Source: Oscillospiraceae bacterium
Lineage (GTDB): Bacteria > Bacillota > Clostridia > Oscillospirales > Oscillospiraceae
DNA length: 64,000 nucleotides
Direction of reading: 5' to 3'
Assembly: GCA_916988195.3 (NCBI GenBank)
Contig: CAKASQ030000004.1
Coordinates: forward strand, 29,583 to 93,582
The position numbers and the translations under genes were made by a program. Position 1 is the stretch's first letter; every line of letters begins with the position of its first letter. A model generated the notes under the pieces. That model was given only the letters and a program-made list of their open reading frames with translations. It was not told where the DNA came from and made no database searches. Positions 7,133 to 18,944 of this stretch are shown here, piece after piece.

Positions 7133-9697
7133 TTAACGTGTGGGGACCGGCTTGCTCGGGTGCAGAATTTCCGTTTTCTGCTTCGCCCGTGCTTCGCGCT
7201 GGCGGCGATCCTCCAGCGCAGAATAGATGCTTTCTACAATTTGCATCGGCGTCATGGTAACATCCGGAAAATATCTGCGCAGCCGGTCGCCGCCCAGTGT
7301 AACTTTCGTCGCGTACATATTGTCGCGTTGAGAATTGTGTTCAATCGGTTCTTCGTCCGCTGCCGTTTTTGGCTCGTCTTGCTTCTTTTCGTCTGCGTTG
7401 AGCGGAATAACATTGCTGGCAGACTCCGGTGCTGTATCCGGTTTTTCTGCTGCCTGCGTAACAGGCGGCTGCGGCGCAGGCTCCTGCTTCGGCGGCTCCT
7501 GAATGACCGGTTTCATCTCCGGGGGCGCAGGCGGTGCGGTCGTTGTCGAAGTGACCGGCGGTGTATTGATGGGCTGCGTGGGTGGTGTCGGCGTTGGCGT
7601 GACAGGCGGCGTATTAGCGGTCTGCGCGGGCGGTGTCGGCGTACTCGGCGTTACCATTGATGCAACCGGAAACGGCGGCGCTGTCTGCGTCGGCTCTGGC
7701 TTCGGTGGTTCGGATTTCGGCGGTTCAGGCGGCTTGACCGGTTGAAGGTCTTTGTCCTCCAGAATATCGCGCATCGTCTTGTCGTCCAGCTTGCCGCTTT
7801 TTTCTGCGTCGCGCAGGCGCTGAACCCGTTTGACTGTTGGCTTGAGGTTCAGCCCCATTAAATCAATGACCGCAGTCTGGTTCTCGGGTTTGAGAAAGGA
7901 CAATGCCGACGCAATGGACAGCTCCAGCGAATTGCTGTCTACTGCTTCGCAGACCTCTTTGGACGCTTCGGAAAGACGGATGATACGGTTCAGCTTGCTT
8001 GTGCTGATACCCATTTCCTTTGCCAGCATTTCGTCGCTGTTCAGCTCGTCCGCGCTGGGCTCACCGCGCTTTTTTCTGCCTGCCTTGCGTTTCATCGCGG
8101 TCATTTTATTGCGCAATGTCCGCGACAAATCGTAGGTAGAAATGTGTGGGCGGTGCAGGTTGCTGTCCGCGACGAGAATCATGGCGTCATTGTCGTCGAT
8201 TTTCTGGATGATGGCAGGAACCGGGTAATTCAGTTCCCGCGCGATCATGTGCCGCCGCTGTCCGGAGAGGATTTCCAAACCGCCTTTGGGATTCAGGCGC
8301 GTCAATACCGGGTCTTTTACGCCGTTCAGCTCGATAGACTTTTTCAGCTCCTTGTAATCGTCGCTGGTCACATCGACGGAAACGGTGTTGAACTCGGATT
8401 TTTCCAGATACGCAGGATGAAGCGTAATGAAGTAGGATTCGCCGTCCTTCGGAACGGGCAAATCTTTCATTGCCTTTTCGTCCGGGGGCATGAGCCGCTC
8501 GTCGAAAATCTTTGTGATTTTCGTTCCGGAGGGACCCAGCGCGGCAGGACCGGGCATGAACGCCGGTGCGGGTTTGACCGCAGCGGGCTTTTCGGGCTGT
8601 TTCGGTGGTGTATCTGGTTTCTTTGCGTCTACATCTGCCTTTTCCGGAGATGGAGCCGTTTTCGGCTTTTCCTCCGGTTTCTTCGGCTCCGATGCCGGTA
8701 CAGGCTTTACCTCGGTCGGCTTTTCTGGCTGCTTCGGTGGTGTATCTGGTTTCTTTGCGTCTGCATCTGCCTTTTCCGGAGATGGAGCCGTTTTCGGCTT
8801 TTCCTCCGGTTTCTTTGGTTCCGCTGCTGGCGCGATTTTAGCCCCAGCTGGCTTCTCAGGCTGCTTCGGCGGTGCGTCCGGTTTTTTTCCGTCTGCATCT
8901 GCTTTTTCCGGAGACGGAGCCGCTTTCGGCTTTTCTTCCGCTTTCTTTGGCTCTGCCGCTGGCGCGGGTTTTACCTCGGTCGGCTTCTCAGGCGGCTTTG
9001 GTGGTGCGTCTGGTTTTTTACCGGCTGCATCTGCCTTTTCCGGAGATGGAGCCGTTTTTGGCTTTTCTTCCGGTTTCTTTGGTTCCGGTGCTGGCGCGAT
9101 TTTAGCCCCAGCTGGCTTCTCAGGCTGCTTCGGCGGTGTGTCCGGTTTTTTTCCGTCTGCATCTGCCTTTTCCGGAGATGGAGCCGCTTTCGGCTTTTCC
9201 TCCGGTTTCTTCGGTCCCGGTGCTGGCGCAGGTTTTACCTCGGCTGGCTTCTCGGGAGATTTCAGCGGCACGTCTGGCTTTTTGCCGTCTGCCGCTTTAT
9301 CCGGTGCCTTTTCGGTCGTGTCGCGCTTTTTGCCGATTTCACTCTCAGGCAGCAGCTTTCCGGGCGGTGTGCCTTCGCCTTTGTTCCGGAAACGGAAGTC
9401 TTTTGCTTCTTTCTCGGTCATGTCGTAGATAAAAGCGGGAATTTCCGTTTTCTTTGCAAATTCGCTTGCTTTGCGGCGGCGATTGCCGGAGACGATCTGA
9501 TACTCTCCGTCCTCGCGCTGGCGCAGGATAACCGGCTCCTGTACGCCTTTTAGGACGATGCTGCTTGTCAACGCTTCGAGACTTTTTTGGCTCGGCGGTG
9601 CGAAGACGCTGCCGGGCAAGTCATGGATTTTAGAAAGCGGAATGTTGACCGGTTTCCTTTCCTGCTTTGTGGGGTCGCGGGCTTTTTCTTCTGCCAT
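7133..9697 (-). CDS. Double ParB-domain protein with Pro/Lys repeat linker
   Basis: 854 residues. A first ParB N-terminal (ParB/Srx) domain spans about 15-100 (IVSGNRRRKASEF is the GERRxRA-like box). Residues 136-380 are a 44-residue tandem repeat rich in Pro, Lys, Glu and Ala. A second ParB domain spans about 420-520 (EILSGQRRHMIAREL), followed by a KorB/ParB-type helix-turn-helix region (about 535-600) and a Pro-rich tail (650-790). ParB proteins bind centromere sites, load as CTP-dependent clamps and act with ParA in segregation. No ParA is seen in the window. A ribosome site GGAGGT precedes ATG 9697. It follows the replication initiator by 70 bases, consistent with a replication/partition module. 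Two ParB boxes in one chain is unusual. Confidence 0.85.
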   Translation of the reverse strand: MAEEKARDPTKQERKPVNIPLSKIHDLPGSVFAPPSQKSLEALTSSIVLKGVQEPVILRQREDGEYQIVSGNRRRKASEFAKKTEIPAFIYDMTEKEAKDFRFRNKGEGTPPGKLLPESEIGKKRDTTEKAPDKAADGKKPDVPLKSPEKPAEVKPAPAPGPKKPEEKPKAAPSPEKADADGKKPDTPPKQPEKPAGAKIAPAPEPKKPEEKPKTAPSPEKADAAGKKPDAPPKPPEKPTEVKPAPAAEPKKAEEKPKAAPSPEKADADGKKPDAPPKQPEKPAGAKIAPAAEPKKPEEKPKTAPSPEKADADAKKPDTPPKQPEKPTEVKPVPASEPKKPEEKPKTAPSPEKADVDAKKPDTPPKQPEKPAAVKPAPAFMPGPAALGPSGTKITKIFDERLMPPDEKAMKDLPVPKDGESYFITLHPAYLEKSEFNTVSVDVTSDDYKELKKSIELNGVKDPVLTRLNPKGGLEILSGQRRHMIARELNYPVPAIIQKIDDNDAMILVADSNLHRPHISTYDLSRTLRNKMTAMKRKAGRKKRGEPSADELNSDEMLAKEMGISTSKLNRIIRLSEASKEVCEAVDSNSLELSIASALSFLKPENQTAVIDLMGLNLKPTVKRVQRLRDAEKSGKLDDKTMRDILEDKDLQPVKPPEPPKSEPPKPEPTQTAPPFPVASMVTPSTPTPPAQTANTPPVTPTPTPPTQPINTPPVTSTTTAPPAPPEMKPVIQEPPKQEPAPQPPVTQAAEKPDTAPESASNVIPLNADEKKQDEPKTAADEEPIEHNSQRDNMYATKVTLGGDRLRRYFPDVTMTPMQIVESIYSALEDRRQREARAKQKTEILHPSKPVPTR
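8558..9292 (-). repeat. Coding tandem repeat, 132-bp unit (five full copies plus a partial)
   Basis: Each unit encodes 44 residues with the core KKPDxPPKxPEKP...PKKPEEKPKxAPSPEKAD. The copies alternate between two variants at one spot (EVKPxPA versus GAKIAPA), giving a higher-order 264-bp period. The repeats stay in frame and form the linker between the two ParB domains. Confidence 0.9.
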
Positions 9698-9767
9698 GTG
9701 TTACCTCCAAATGATTTTTTATATCAAAAAATACGTCTCACCGTGAGATTCATTTCTACCGTAAGAC

Positions 9768-10709
9768 TTATTTTCTGCCGAAGTCATGCCGCACCTGGGC
9801 GGCATAGAAAAAGCCCATCGTCGTCGGCGCGTTGTAGAGCGCGGTCAGAAGATAGGCTTTGATGTTATTGATTTGTGTCGTGGTTGTCCGCAGGCTATCC
9901 AGAACGTAGGCGACGTGCATCTGGTTCAGCTGGCGGAACCGCTCCTTGATGATTTCGATGGGGATTTGGCCTTTTCCCAGACGGATAGCAGCGGTGGTAC
10001 TGCTCTGCATTTCTGCGATCAGCTCCACCAGCGCGTCCACATCTTCGGCGGCATACTGCGTACAGAGCGCGTCATACTCGATTTGCTTTTTGACGCTCTC
10101 TTTCAGGTTCCATCGCTCGATCAATCGTCCCCCATTTCCCGGCGGTTTCGCAGGAGAGATAGATGGATCAGGATAACTAAACTCAGGATAATTATTATCA
10201 AGATAACTTGGGTCGGAAATTCCGACTTCTTGAAGTCGAGGTTTGCGACCTCTTGAAGTCGGGATTTCCGACTTCTGGACGTCGAGAATTTCGACTTCTG
10301 AAATGGGCGCAGGAATTTCTTCCTTTTTGGGAGGAACCTCGCGCGTCGTAAAGCGCTTGACGTATATCTTCGTCGGCTTGCCCTGTCCCTGACGGACGCG
10401 CTCGATCAGACCTGCGCCCTTAGTCTTGTCCAGCTCGGCAAGCAGCTTCATTGCCTTGTCACGCCCGCAGCAGAGATCGTCGGCAATTTCTTCAACCGTA
10501 TAGTAAATGAACACACGCCCGTCCTCGTCGTACCAGCCGTGTTCTTCGGATAACCCCATGCGGTCAAGCAGCAGTCCGTACAGTAGCTTCGCTTCGACAG
10601 AGATGTTTTTGAACCGTTGATGCGTAATCAGCAGGCGGGGGATACGGAAGTAGCTGAACTCCTTTGATTCGTCGCCGTAGAAATAATCTGATACAAAAAC
10701 TTGCGCCAT
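9768..10709 (-). CDS. repA: RepA_N-type replication initiator
   Basis: About 313 residues from MAQVFVSDYFYG. The N-terminal 120 residues match the RepA_N domain (FSYFRIPRLLI, VSVEAKLLYGLLLDRM-like segment, a winged helix binding origin DNA). The C-terminal part (about 215-313) is a helical domain seen in clostridial element initiators. The middle (about 130-165) is encoded by palindromic DNA repeats at 10210-10300. ATG 10709 has a G-rich ribosome site (AAAGGGGGC) 6 bases upstream; longer in-frame starts cross a large hairpin. RepA_N initiators drive theta replication of Gram-positive plasmids and autonomous replication of some ICEs. The ParB-like gene follows on the same strand. Confidence 0.85.
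   Translation of the reverse strand: MAQVFVSDYFYGDESKEFSYFRIPRLLITHQRFKNISVEAKLLYGLLLDRMGLSEEHGWYDEDGRVFIYYTVEEIADDLCCGRDKAMKLLAELDKTKGAGLIERVRQGQGKPTKIYVKRFTTREVPPKKEEIPAPISEVEILDVQKSEIPTSRGRKPRLQEVGISDPSYLDNNYPEFSYPDPSISPAKPPGNGGRLIERWNLKESVKKQIEYDALCTQYAAEDVDALVELIAEMQSSTTAAIRLGKGQIPIEIIKERFRQLNQMHVAYVLDSLRTTTTQINNIKAYLLTALYNAPTTMGFFYAAQVRHDFGRK
10210..10300. repeat. Four palindromic iterons inside repA (candidate replication origin)
   Basis: Four tandem copies of a 22-23 bp unit: 10210-10231, 10232-10254, 10255-10277 and 10278-10300. The consensus is roughly GAAGTCG-N9-CGACTTC plus TT or TG, so each unit is itself an inverted repeat. Since 23 is not a multiple of 3, the DNA repeat is kept while the encoded peptide is not repeated, which points to selection on DNA. 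RepA_N plasmids such as pAD1 and pSK41 are known to carry their origin within the rep coding sequence. Confidence 0.75.
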
Positions 10710-10740
10710 ACTCTGCCCCCTTTGCCATGTTTCCTGCCAC

Positions 10741-10796
10741 AATAAGCGCAGAAACGCGCGATTTGATTTTTCAAATCGTGCGTTTCTATGCTTATT
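10741..10796. other. 26-bp imperfect hairpin upstream of repA
   Basis: Arms AATAAGCGCAGAAACGCGCG... and ...CGTTTCTATGCTTATT pair over 26 bases with three mismatches around a TTTT loop. On the repA strand it lies in the leader, about 30 bases before the ATG. On the plus strand it is followed by a T-run. It may be a leader attenuator, a countertranscript target, or a bidirectional terminator at the element edge. Confidence 0.5.
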
Positions 10797-10910
10797 TTTG
10801 AAGCAGCTTGTCCCATTTTTTATGATGTTGTCTTTACGCCATCGCAGCATGAAAAACCTTGTGCCATCAAAAAAGCTAGTGTTTTCAATGCTTTCAGGCT
10901 TTGGTTGTGT

Positions 10911-11333
10911 TTACATGGTCGTAGCATCTGCCGCCATATCCTCTACCAGGTCTGCCATTGGGTCTCCCGTCACGGCCATTGTCGCCGCCGACCACGGCGT
11001 ACCGGACGCGGCCTGCGGGTAGACGCCTGCCGTGTGGTCGACAAAGTACGGCGCGAAGCCCTGCTCCTTCATCTGCTCCTCCGTGAGCGTCCTCGTCAGC
11101 TGATGGACGATCGAACCCACCATCTCGAGGTGTCCCAGCTCTTCGGTACCAATATCCGTCAGCAGGCCCTTGAGCGCGTCGTAGGGCATGGAGTAGCGCT
11201 GGCTGAGGTAGCGGAGGGACGCCCCTAATTCCCCATCGGGACCGCCGTATTGCGAAATTACAATTGCTGCCAATTGCGGGTTGACGTTCTGGATCCGTAC
11301 CGGGTACTGAAGCTTCTTTTCATAGACAAACAT
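10911..11333 (-). pseudogene. cotJC: Spore coat manganese-catalase-like protein CotJC, 3' truncated
   Basis: The first 133 residues match CotJC well (MFVYEKKLQYPVRIQ, QYGGPDGELGASLRYLSQRY, LLTDIGTEELGHLEMVG, YFVDHTAGVYPQAASGTPW). Normal CotJC is about 190 residues and continues DMAAEQKARATYE... Here it diverges after DMAAD and stops after ATTM at the edge of the mobile element. The lost part holds C-terminal helices of the ferritin-like fold with metal ligands, so the product is probably inactive. It follows cotJAB by a few bases with GGAGC upstream. CotJ proteins belong to the inner spore coat. Confidence 0.8.
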
Positions 11334-11339
11334 GTTCTC

Positions 11340-11810
11340 TTACCGCTCCTTTCTGTATTCCCAGGGCCAGGGTCCTGCGAGCCAGTCGTACGTTCCGTTT
11401 GCCGCCGCGTCCATGAGCGTGAGTGGTCCGTTTCCCTGCTGGTACTGCTCGATGGCCTGCTGGTAGAGCTCGACGTACTGGTTAAAAAGCTGCGCGGCCT
11501 CGGTGTCCTCCGCGTGCGTGTCGAGATACAGTGCCAGCTCCTGCAGCGCAAAGCCCATCTGCTGAAGCTCCACAGAGGCAGTTGCAAGCTTCTCCTGCGT
11601 GTTTTCCTGCCCGCCATAGGGAAGATCGAGCCCGGGGAACAGCGTCCCGCGGATGAGCGCGCAGGAGGCAGTATAGAGATCGGCGCCCGTCTGCTGGAAC
11701 GGGACATATGGATTGGCAAGCGGCGCGCAAGACGGCAGCTGACCGTCTGCGTTCGCGCACTGCGGCAGCGTCATTACGCCGTTTTCCGCCTGATCGGTTT
11801 GATGATTCAA
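11340..11810 (-). CDS. CotJA-CotJB fusion, spore coat protein
   Basis: About 156 residues. Residues 25-60 match CotJA (PYVPFQQTGADLYTA, RGTLFPGLDLPY). Residues 65-150 match CotJB (EKLATASVELQQMGFALQELALYLDTHAEDTEAAQLFNQY, ending GPWPWEY). In most Firmicutes these are two separate genes, cotJA and cotJB, ahead of cotJC. Here no stop or start separates them. A TTG at 11810 is preferred as start because AAGGAG lies 10 bases upstream; the internal ATG at 11774 has only a weak site. The product is expected in the mother-cell-assembled spore coat. Confidence 0.8.
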   Translation of the reverse strand: MNHQTDQAENGVMTLPQCANADGQLPSCAPLANPYVPFQQTGADLYTASCALIRGTLFPGLDLPYGGQENTQEKLATASVELQQMGFALQELALYLDTHAEDTEAAQLFNQYVELYQQAIEQYQQGNGPLTLMDAAANGTYDWLAGPWPWEYRKER

Positions 11811-11886
11811 GGTTTTGACACTCCTTCCTATTTTCCGGGGCGTTTCGCCCTGCATCAATCTATGCCGCAAGCAGCTTTTGCGTGCA

Positions 11887-11928
11887 AAAACGCCCCGATG
11901 CACCATTCAAAGTGCACCGAGGCGTTTT
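11887..11928 (-). terminator. Terminator after the MBL-fold gene
   Basis: On the minus strand AAAACGCCTCGGTGCAC and GTGCATCGGGGCGTTTT pair around an 8-nt loop and are followed by T residues. It lies between the MBL gene stop and the cotJAB leader. Confidence 0.8.
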
Positions 11929-11929
11929 A

Positions 11930-15214
<3,285 letters not shown>

Positions 15215-15316
15215 CGCCACCACCTCCGGCTATCAATCTATGCCGGAACGGGCCGGCGTATGCCGGTTAAGGAAGCTCTGCTTCAATCAGCTGTAGGGGA
15301 TTGATTCAGAGGTTTC

Positions 15317-17746
15317 TTAGAGCTTCGTCATGTGCTGGCTCGCGGTGTTCGCCATCAGCTTTTTGGTTCCTACGCCGTCAAAAGCGATCTCCAACAGCGC
15401 GTCGTTGCCCATCGGAATGACGCTTAAGACCATGCCGCGGCCAAACGCCTTGTGCTGCACCATCTCGCCCTTGGAAAAGCTGACGGCTGGCGCTTTCTTT
15501 TTACCCTCCGAAATGACAGAGGAATACGCCTTTCGCGGCGCGCTTCCTGCCGGGTGCGGGGAATAGGATTCGTAGTCGCCGTAGATGGAGACCCGTCCGA
15601 AGCTTCCGTAGTCGCGCGGCTGGTCGTATTTTGGTTTCGGCTGCTCGATTTTCTCGACACACTCGGGTGGAATCTCGTCCACAAAGCGCGAGGCGATGTT
15701 CGTTGTCGTCCGGCCATAGAGCATGCGCTGCCGGGCGTAGCAGATCGTGAGCGACCGCTTAGCGCGCGTGATGGCGACATAGCAGAGTCTACGCTCTTCC
15801 TCCATCTCCTCGGGGTCTCCCAGCGAGCGACTGCCCGGAAACAGCCCTTCCTCGAGTCCCACGAGGAACACGTGCGGAAATTCCAGACCCTTCGCCGCGT
15901 GCATCGTCATCATGACGACCGCATCGGCCTCTGCGTCATACTGCTCGATATCCGTATAGAGCGCTATTTCCTCCAGAAAGCCGGAGAGCGTCGGCATGTC
16001 GGTATTTTCGCAGTAGCTCACAATGCTCGATTTGAGCTCTCGGATATTTTCGAGCCTGCCGCGCGATTCCATATCGTCTTTTCCTTCCAGCATCGTGACA
16101 TATCCGGTGCGGATCAAAAGCTCTTCGTAAAAGTCCGGCAGACTGAGCGTCTTGAGAAGCTCGGCGCAGTCCTCGATGAGGACCGTAAACGCCATCAGCT
16201 TCGCCGCCGCTTTCTCGAGGCTCGGATAGCTATAGGGATCGGAGATGACGGTATAAAGGGGCACACCCGCCGCTTCCGCCTGCCGGGAGGCCATTTCGAT
16301 GGTCTTTGCGCCGATGCCGCGCGGCGGATTGTTGATGATGCGAAGAAGCCGGAGATCGTCCGCGCGGTTATTGATCACGCACAGATACGCCAGCATGTCT
16401 TTTACCTCCGCGCGGTCAAAAAAGCGCGTACCGCCGATGATGCGATATGGAATGCTGTTGCGCTTGAAGGCGTATTCCAACGCGTTCGACTGCGCGTTTG
16501 TACGGTACAAAATCGCGAAATCCTTGAAGTTCCGCCCCTTCGAGATCGAGAAAATACGCCCCGCGACGTAGTTTGCCTCGTCCGATTCATTCATCGCCTC
16601 ATAGACAGTGATCTTATCGCCGGGGTCGTTTTTCGTCCAGAGTTTCTTGCCCTTGCGTCCCTGATTGTGGGAGATGACGGCGTTCGCCGCATTGAGAATC
16701 GACTGCGTCGAGCGGTAATTCTGTTCGAGGCGGATGACCTTCGCGCCGCGGTACTGCTTTTCAAAAGACAAAATATTTTCAATCGTCGCGCCGCGGAATT
16801 TGTAGATGGACTGATCGTCGTCGCCCACGACGCAGATGTTTTCATATCCGCCCGCGAGAAGCGACGAAAGCCGGTACTGAAGCTCGTTCGTGTCCTGATA
16901 CTCGTCAATGAGCACATAGCGGAACTTTCGCTGATAGTATGTCCGTACGTCTTCAAACGCGTCCAGGAGCTCCACGGTCTTGAGAATGATATCGTCAAAG
17001 TCCAGCGCATTCGCGTCATGGAGCCGCTTCTGATAGCCCTCGTAGACCTGCGCAATTTTCTCCATGCGGTAGTCCCCCGCGCGATCAGCAACCTTGGAGA
17101 ACGCGTCCGGATGCTGCGCCTTGTCCTTGGCCTTGCTGATCACGGACAGGCACAGCCGCGGCGGAAACGCCTTTTCATCCATGTTCAGTTCTTTCAGAAC
17201 ATCCTTGATGACGCGTTCAGAGTCCGACGTGTCGTAGATCGTAAAGCTCGAGGAATAGCCCTCGAACCGGTCGATATCGCGTCTTAAAATCCGGCAGCAC
17301 GCCGCGTGAAACGTCATCGCCCACACGTCCATTGCCTGCTCGCCAAGAAGCTTCCCCAGCCGGTCCTTGAGCTCGTTTGCCGCCTTGTTCGTAAACGTAA
17401 TGGCCAGAATTGACCACGGCGCGGCCGGATGGAGCGCGGAGAGCGCTTCCGCCCTCGGCTGGTTTTCGGGCTCGGGATGGTCCAGATACTGCTCCAGAAA
17501 CTCCACGTCATCTTCCGTAACGTAGTCCGGAATTTCGTTGGAGTCCGCGCCTTCGCCGAAAGCGATGAGGTTCGCGATGCGGTTAATGAGCACGGTCGTC
17601 TTACCGCTTCCCGCGCCGGCAAGCAGGAGAAGCGGCCCTTCGGTCGTGAGGACCGCCTTTTGCTGCATATCGTTGAGCGCGGAAAAGCGCCTTGCAATTA
17701 CCGCCCGCCGCGCCTTTAAAAATCGCTGTTCAAAATCACTTGTCAT
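15317..17746 (-). CDS. pcrA: ATP-dependent DNA helicase PcrA/UvrD
   Basis: 809 residues. UvrD/Rep superfamily 1 motifs in order: LNDMQQKAV (Q motif), GAGSGKT (Walker A, about 44-50), ITFTNKAANEL (Ia), VGDDDQSIYKFRGA (II/III), QNYRST (IV), LEFPHVFLVGLEEGLFPGSR (V), RRLCYVAITRAK (VI). A C-terminal basic tail with a Tudor-like end (VQHKAFGRGMVLSVIPMG) is typical of PcrA. It acts in nucleotide excision repair and removes RecA filaments and stalled polymerase. Confidence 0.95.
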   Translation of the reverse strand: MTSDFEQRFLKARRAVIARRFSALNDMQQKAVLTTEGPLLLLAGAGSGKTTVLINRIANLIAFGEGADSNEIPDYVTEDDVEFLEQYLDHPEPENQPRAEALSALHPAAPWSILAITFTNKAANELKDRLGKLLGEQAMDVWAMTFHAACCRILRRDIDRFEGYSSSFTIYDTSDSERVIKDVLKELNMDEKAFPPRLCLSVISKAKDKAQHPDAFSKVADRAGDYRMEKIAQVYEGYQKRLHDANALDFDDIILKTVELLDAFEDVRTYYQRKFRYVLIDEYQDTNELQYRLSSLLAGGYENICVVGDDDQSIYKFRGATIENILSFEKQYRGAKVIRLEQNYRSTQSILNAANAVISHNQGRKGKKLWTKNDPGDKITVYEAMNESDEANYVAGRIFSISKGRNFKDFAILYRTNAQSNALEYAFKRNSIPYRIIGGTRFFDRAEVKDMLAYLCVINNRADDLRLLRIINNPPRGIGAKTIEMASRQAEAAGVPLYTVISDPYSYPSLEKAAAKLMAFTVLIEDCAELLKTLSLPDFYEELLIRTGYVTMLEGKDDMESRGRLENIRELKSSIVSYCENTDMPTLSGFLEEIALYTDIEQYDAEADAVVMMTMHAAKGLEFPHVFLVGLEEGLFPGSRSLGDPEEMEEERRLCYVAITRAKRSLTICYARQRMLYGRTTTNIASRFVDEIPPECVEKIEQPKPKYDQPRDYGSFGRVSIYGDYESYSPHPAGSAPRKAYSSVISEGKKKAPAVSFSKGEMVQHKAFGRGMVLSVIPMGNDALLEIAFDGVGTKKLMANTASQHMTKL

Positions 17747-17802
17747 AGCTTCACCTTTTTTCGTAGTGATGCTATTTTAATATAAATTTGTCGATTTGTC
17801 AC

Positions 17803-18504
17803 CTACAAAAACGCGCGCAGCCGCTCGAGCGTCTTCTTTTCAATGCGGCTGACCTGCACCTGCGAAACGCCGATCATGGAGGCGACCTTCTGCTGGGTCA
17901 GTCCATGGAAGTAGCGAAGAGAGATGACCATCTGCTCGCGCTCAGAGAGGTTCGAAAGCGCCTGCTTTAGCGCCATCCGCTCCAAAATCCCCTCCTCCAT
18001 CTCAGGTCCCGCCAGCACATCCTCGAGCGTGATGCCCTCTTCTCCTGTCTGGCGCTGGATGGATTCGGCGCTGCCGGTGGCCATCTCGGCGCTCGCGATT
18101 TCTTCCGGCGGGATTCCAAGCGCGTCAGAAAGCTCGGAAAGCGTCGGTTCGCGGCCAAGCTCGCCCATGAGCCGCTGGCGCTCCTTTTTGATCATGCCCG
18201 CGCGCTCTTTGACGCTCCGGCTGACCTTAACCGCGCCGTCATCCCGCAGAAAGCGCCGGATCTCACCCGCGATTTTGGGAACGGCGTAGGTCGAAAACTG
18301 CGTGCCGTACCGCGTGTCGAAGCCCGCGATGGCCTTTAAAAAGCCGAGCGCTCCCAACTGATAGAGATCGTCCGCCTCCACGCCCCGGCCAAAATACCGC
18401 CGCGCGATCGACCAGATGAGCCCCGCATTCTCCAGAACCAGCTGCTCCGCCGCCGATTTGTCGCCCTGCTGCGCGCGTTCGATCAGCTGTGGCTTCGCGT
18501 CCAT
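17803..18504 (-). CDS. sigF: RNA polymerase sigma-F factor
   Basis: 233 residues with sigma-70 regions 2 (YFGRGVEADDLYQLGALGFLKAIAGFD), 3 (RDDGAVKVSRSVKERA) and 4 (LSEREQMVISLRYFHGLTQQKVASMIGVSQVQVSRIEK). Its place after spoIIAA and spoIIAB identifies it as the first forespore sigma factor. ATG 18504 overlaps the spoIIAB stop (TGATG). It is held inactive by SpoIIAB until asymmetric division. Confidence 0.96.
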   Translation of the reverse strand: MDAKPQLIERAQQGDKSAAEQLVLENAGLIWSIARRYFGRGVEADDLYQLGALGFLKAIAGFDTRYGTQFSTYAVPKIAGEIRRFLRDDGAVKVSRSVKERAGMIKKERQRLMGELGREPTLSELSDALGIPPEEIASAEMATGSAESIQRQTGEEGITLEDVLAGPEMEEGILERMALKQALSNLSEREQMVISLRYFHGLTQQKVASMIGVSQVQVSRIEKKTLERLRAFL

Positions 18505-18944
18505 CACGTCTTCTCGCCCCGGCGGATGATGCGCCGCTTCATATGTACGGTCGTGCCCCGCCCAACGCTCGACGTAACTTTGAGCTCTGTCATGAAGCTC
18601 TCCATGATCGTAAAGCCCATGCCGCTTCGATCGTCTCCCCCGGTCGAGTACATCGGCGTGCGCGCCTGCGTCACGTCCGCAATGCCGCAGCCCTTGTCCT
18701 TTACGATGATATCAAGAACGTTCCCGGGCAGGATCCGGCACTTGAGGCTAATCACGCCGATCGTGTCGCGATAGGCGTGGACGATGCAGTTCGTGACCGC
18801 CTCGGAGACCGCCGTTTTGATATCGCCGATTTCATCTAAATTGGGGTCCAGCTGCGCGGCAAAGGCCGCCACGGCCGCTCTCGCGAAGCCCTCGTTTCTC
18901 GACTGGCTCGGGAACGTCAGCTCCATCTGATTTTCACACTTCAT
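18504..18944 (-). CDS. spoIIAB: Anti-sigma F factor SpoIIAB
   Basis: 146 residues with a GHKL kinase fold: SEAVTNCIVHAYRD (N box), DKGCGIADV (G1), GGDDRSGMGFTIMESFM (G2). It binds sigma-F and phosphorylates SpoIIAA on serine. ATG 18944 has AAAGGAGC 7 bases upstream and overlaps the end of spoIIAA by 11 bases, supporting coupled, balanced synthesis. Confidence 0.96.
   Translation of the reverse strand: MKCENQMELTFPSQSRNEGFARAAVAAFAAQLDPNLDEIGDIKTAVSEAVTNCIVHAYRDTIGVISLKCRILPGNVLDIIVKDKGCGIADVTQARTPMYSTGGDDRSGMGFTIMESFMTELKVTSSVGRGTTVHMKRRIIRRGEKT

Noticed and set aside
8558..9292. Possible CRISPR array
   Set aside because: The repeat is an in-frame 132-bp coding repeat without unique spacers; no cas genes anywhere in the window.
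8490..9428. Long plus-strand open frames over the ParB repeat (Ser/Gly/Phe-rich)
   Set aside because: They are antisense shadows of the Pro/Lys repeat; low complexity, no ribosome site, and the minus frame has clear ParB domains.
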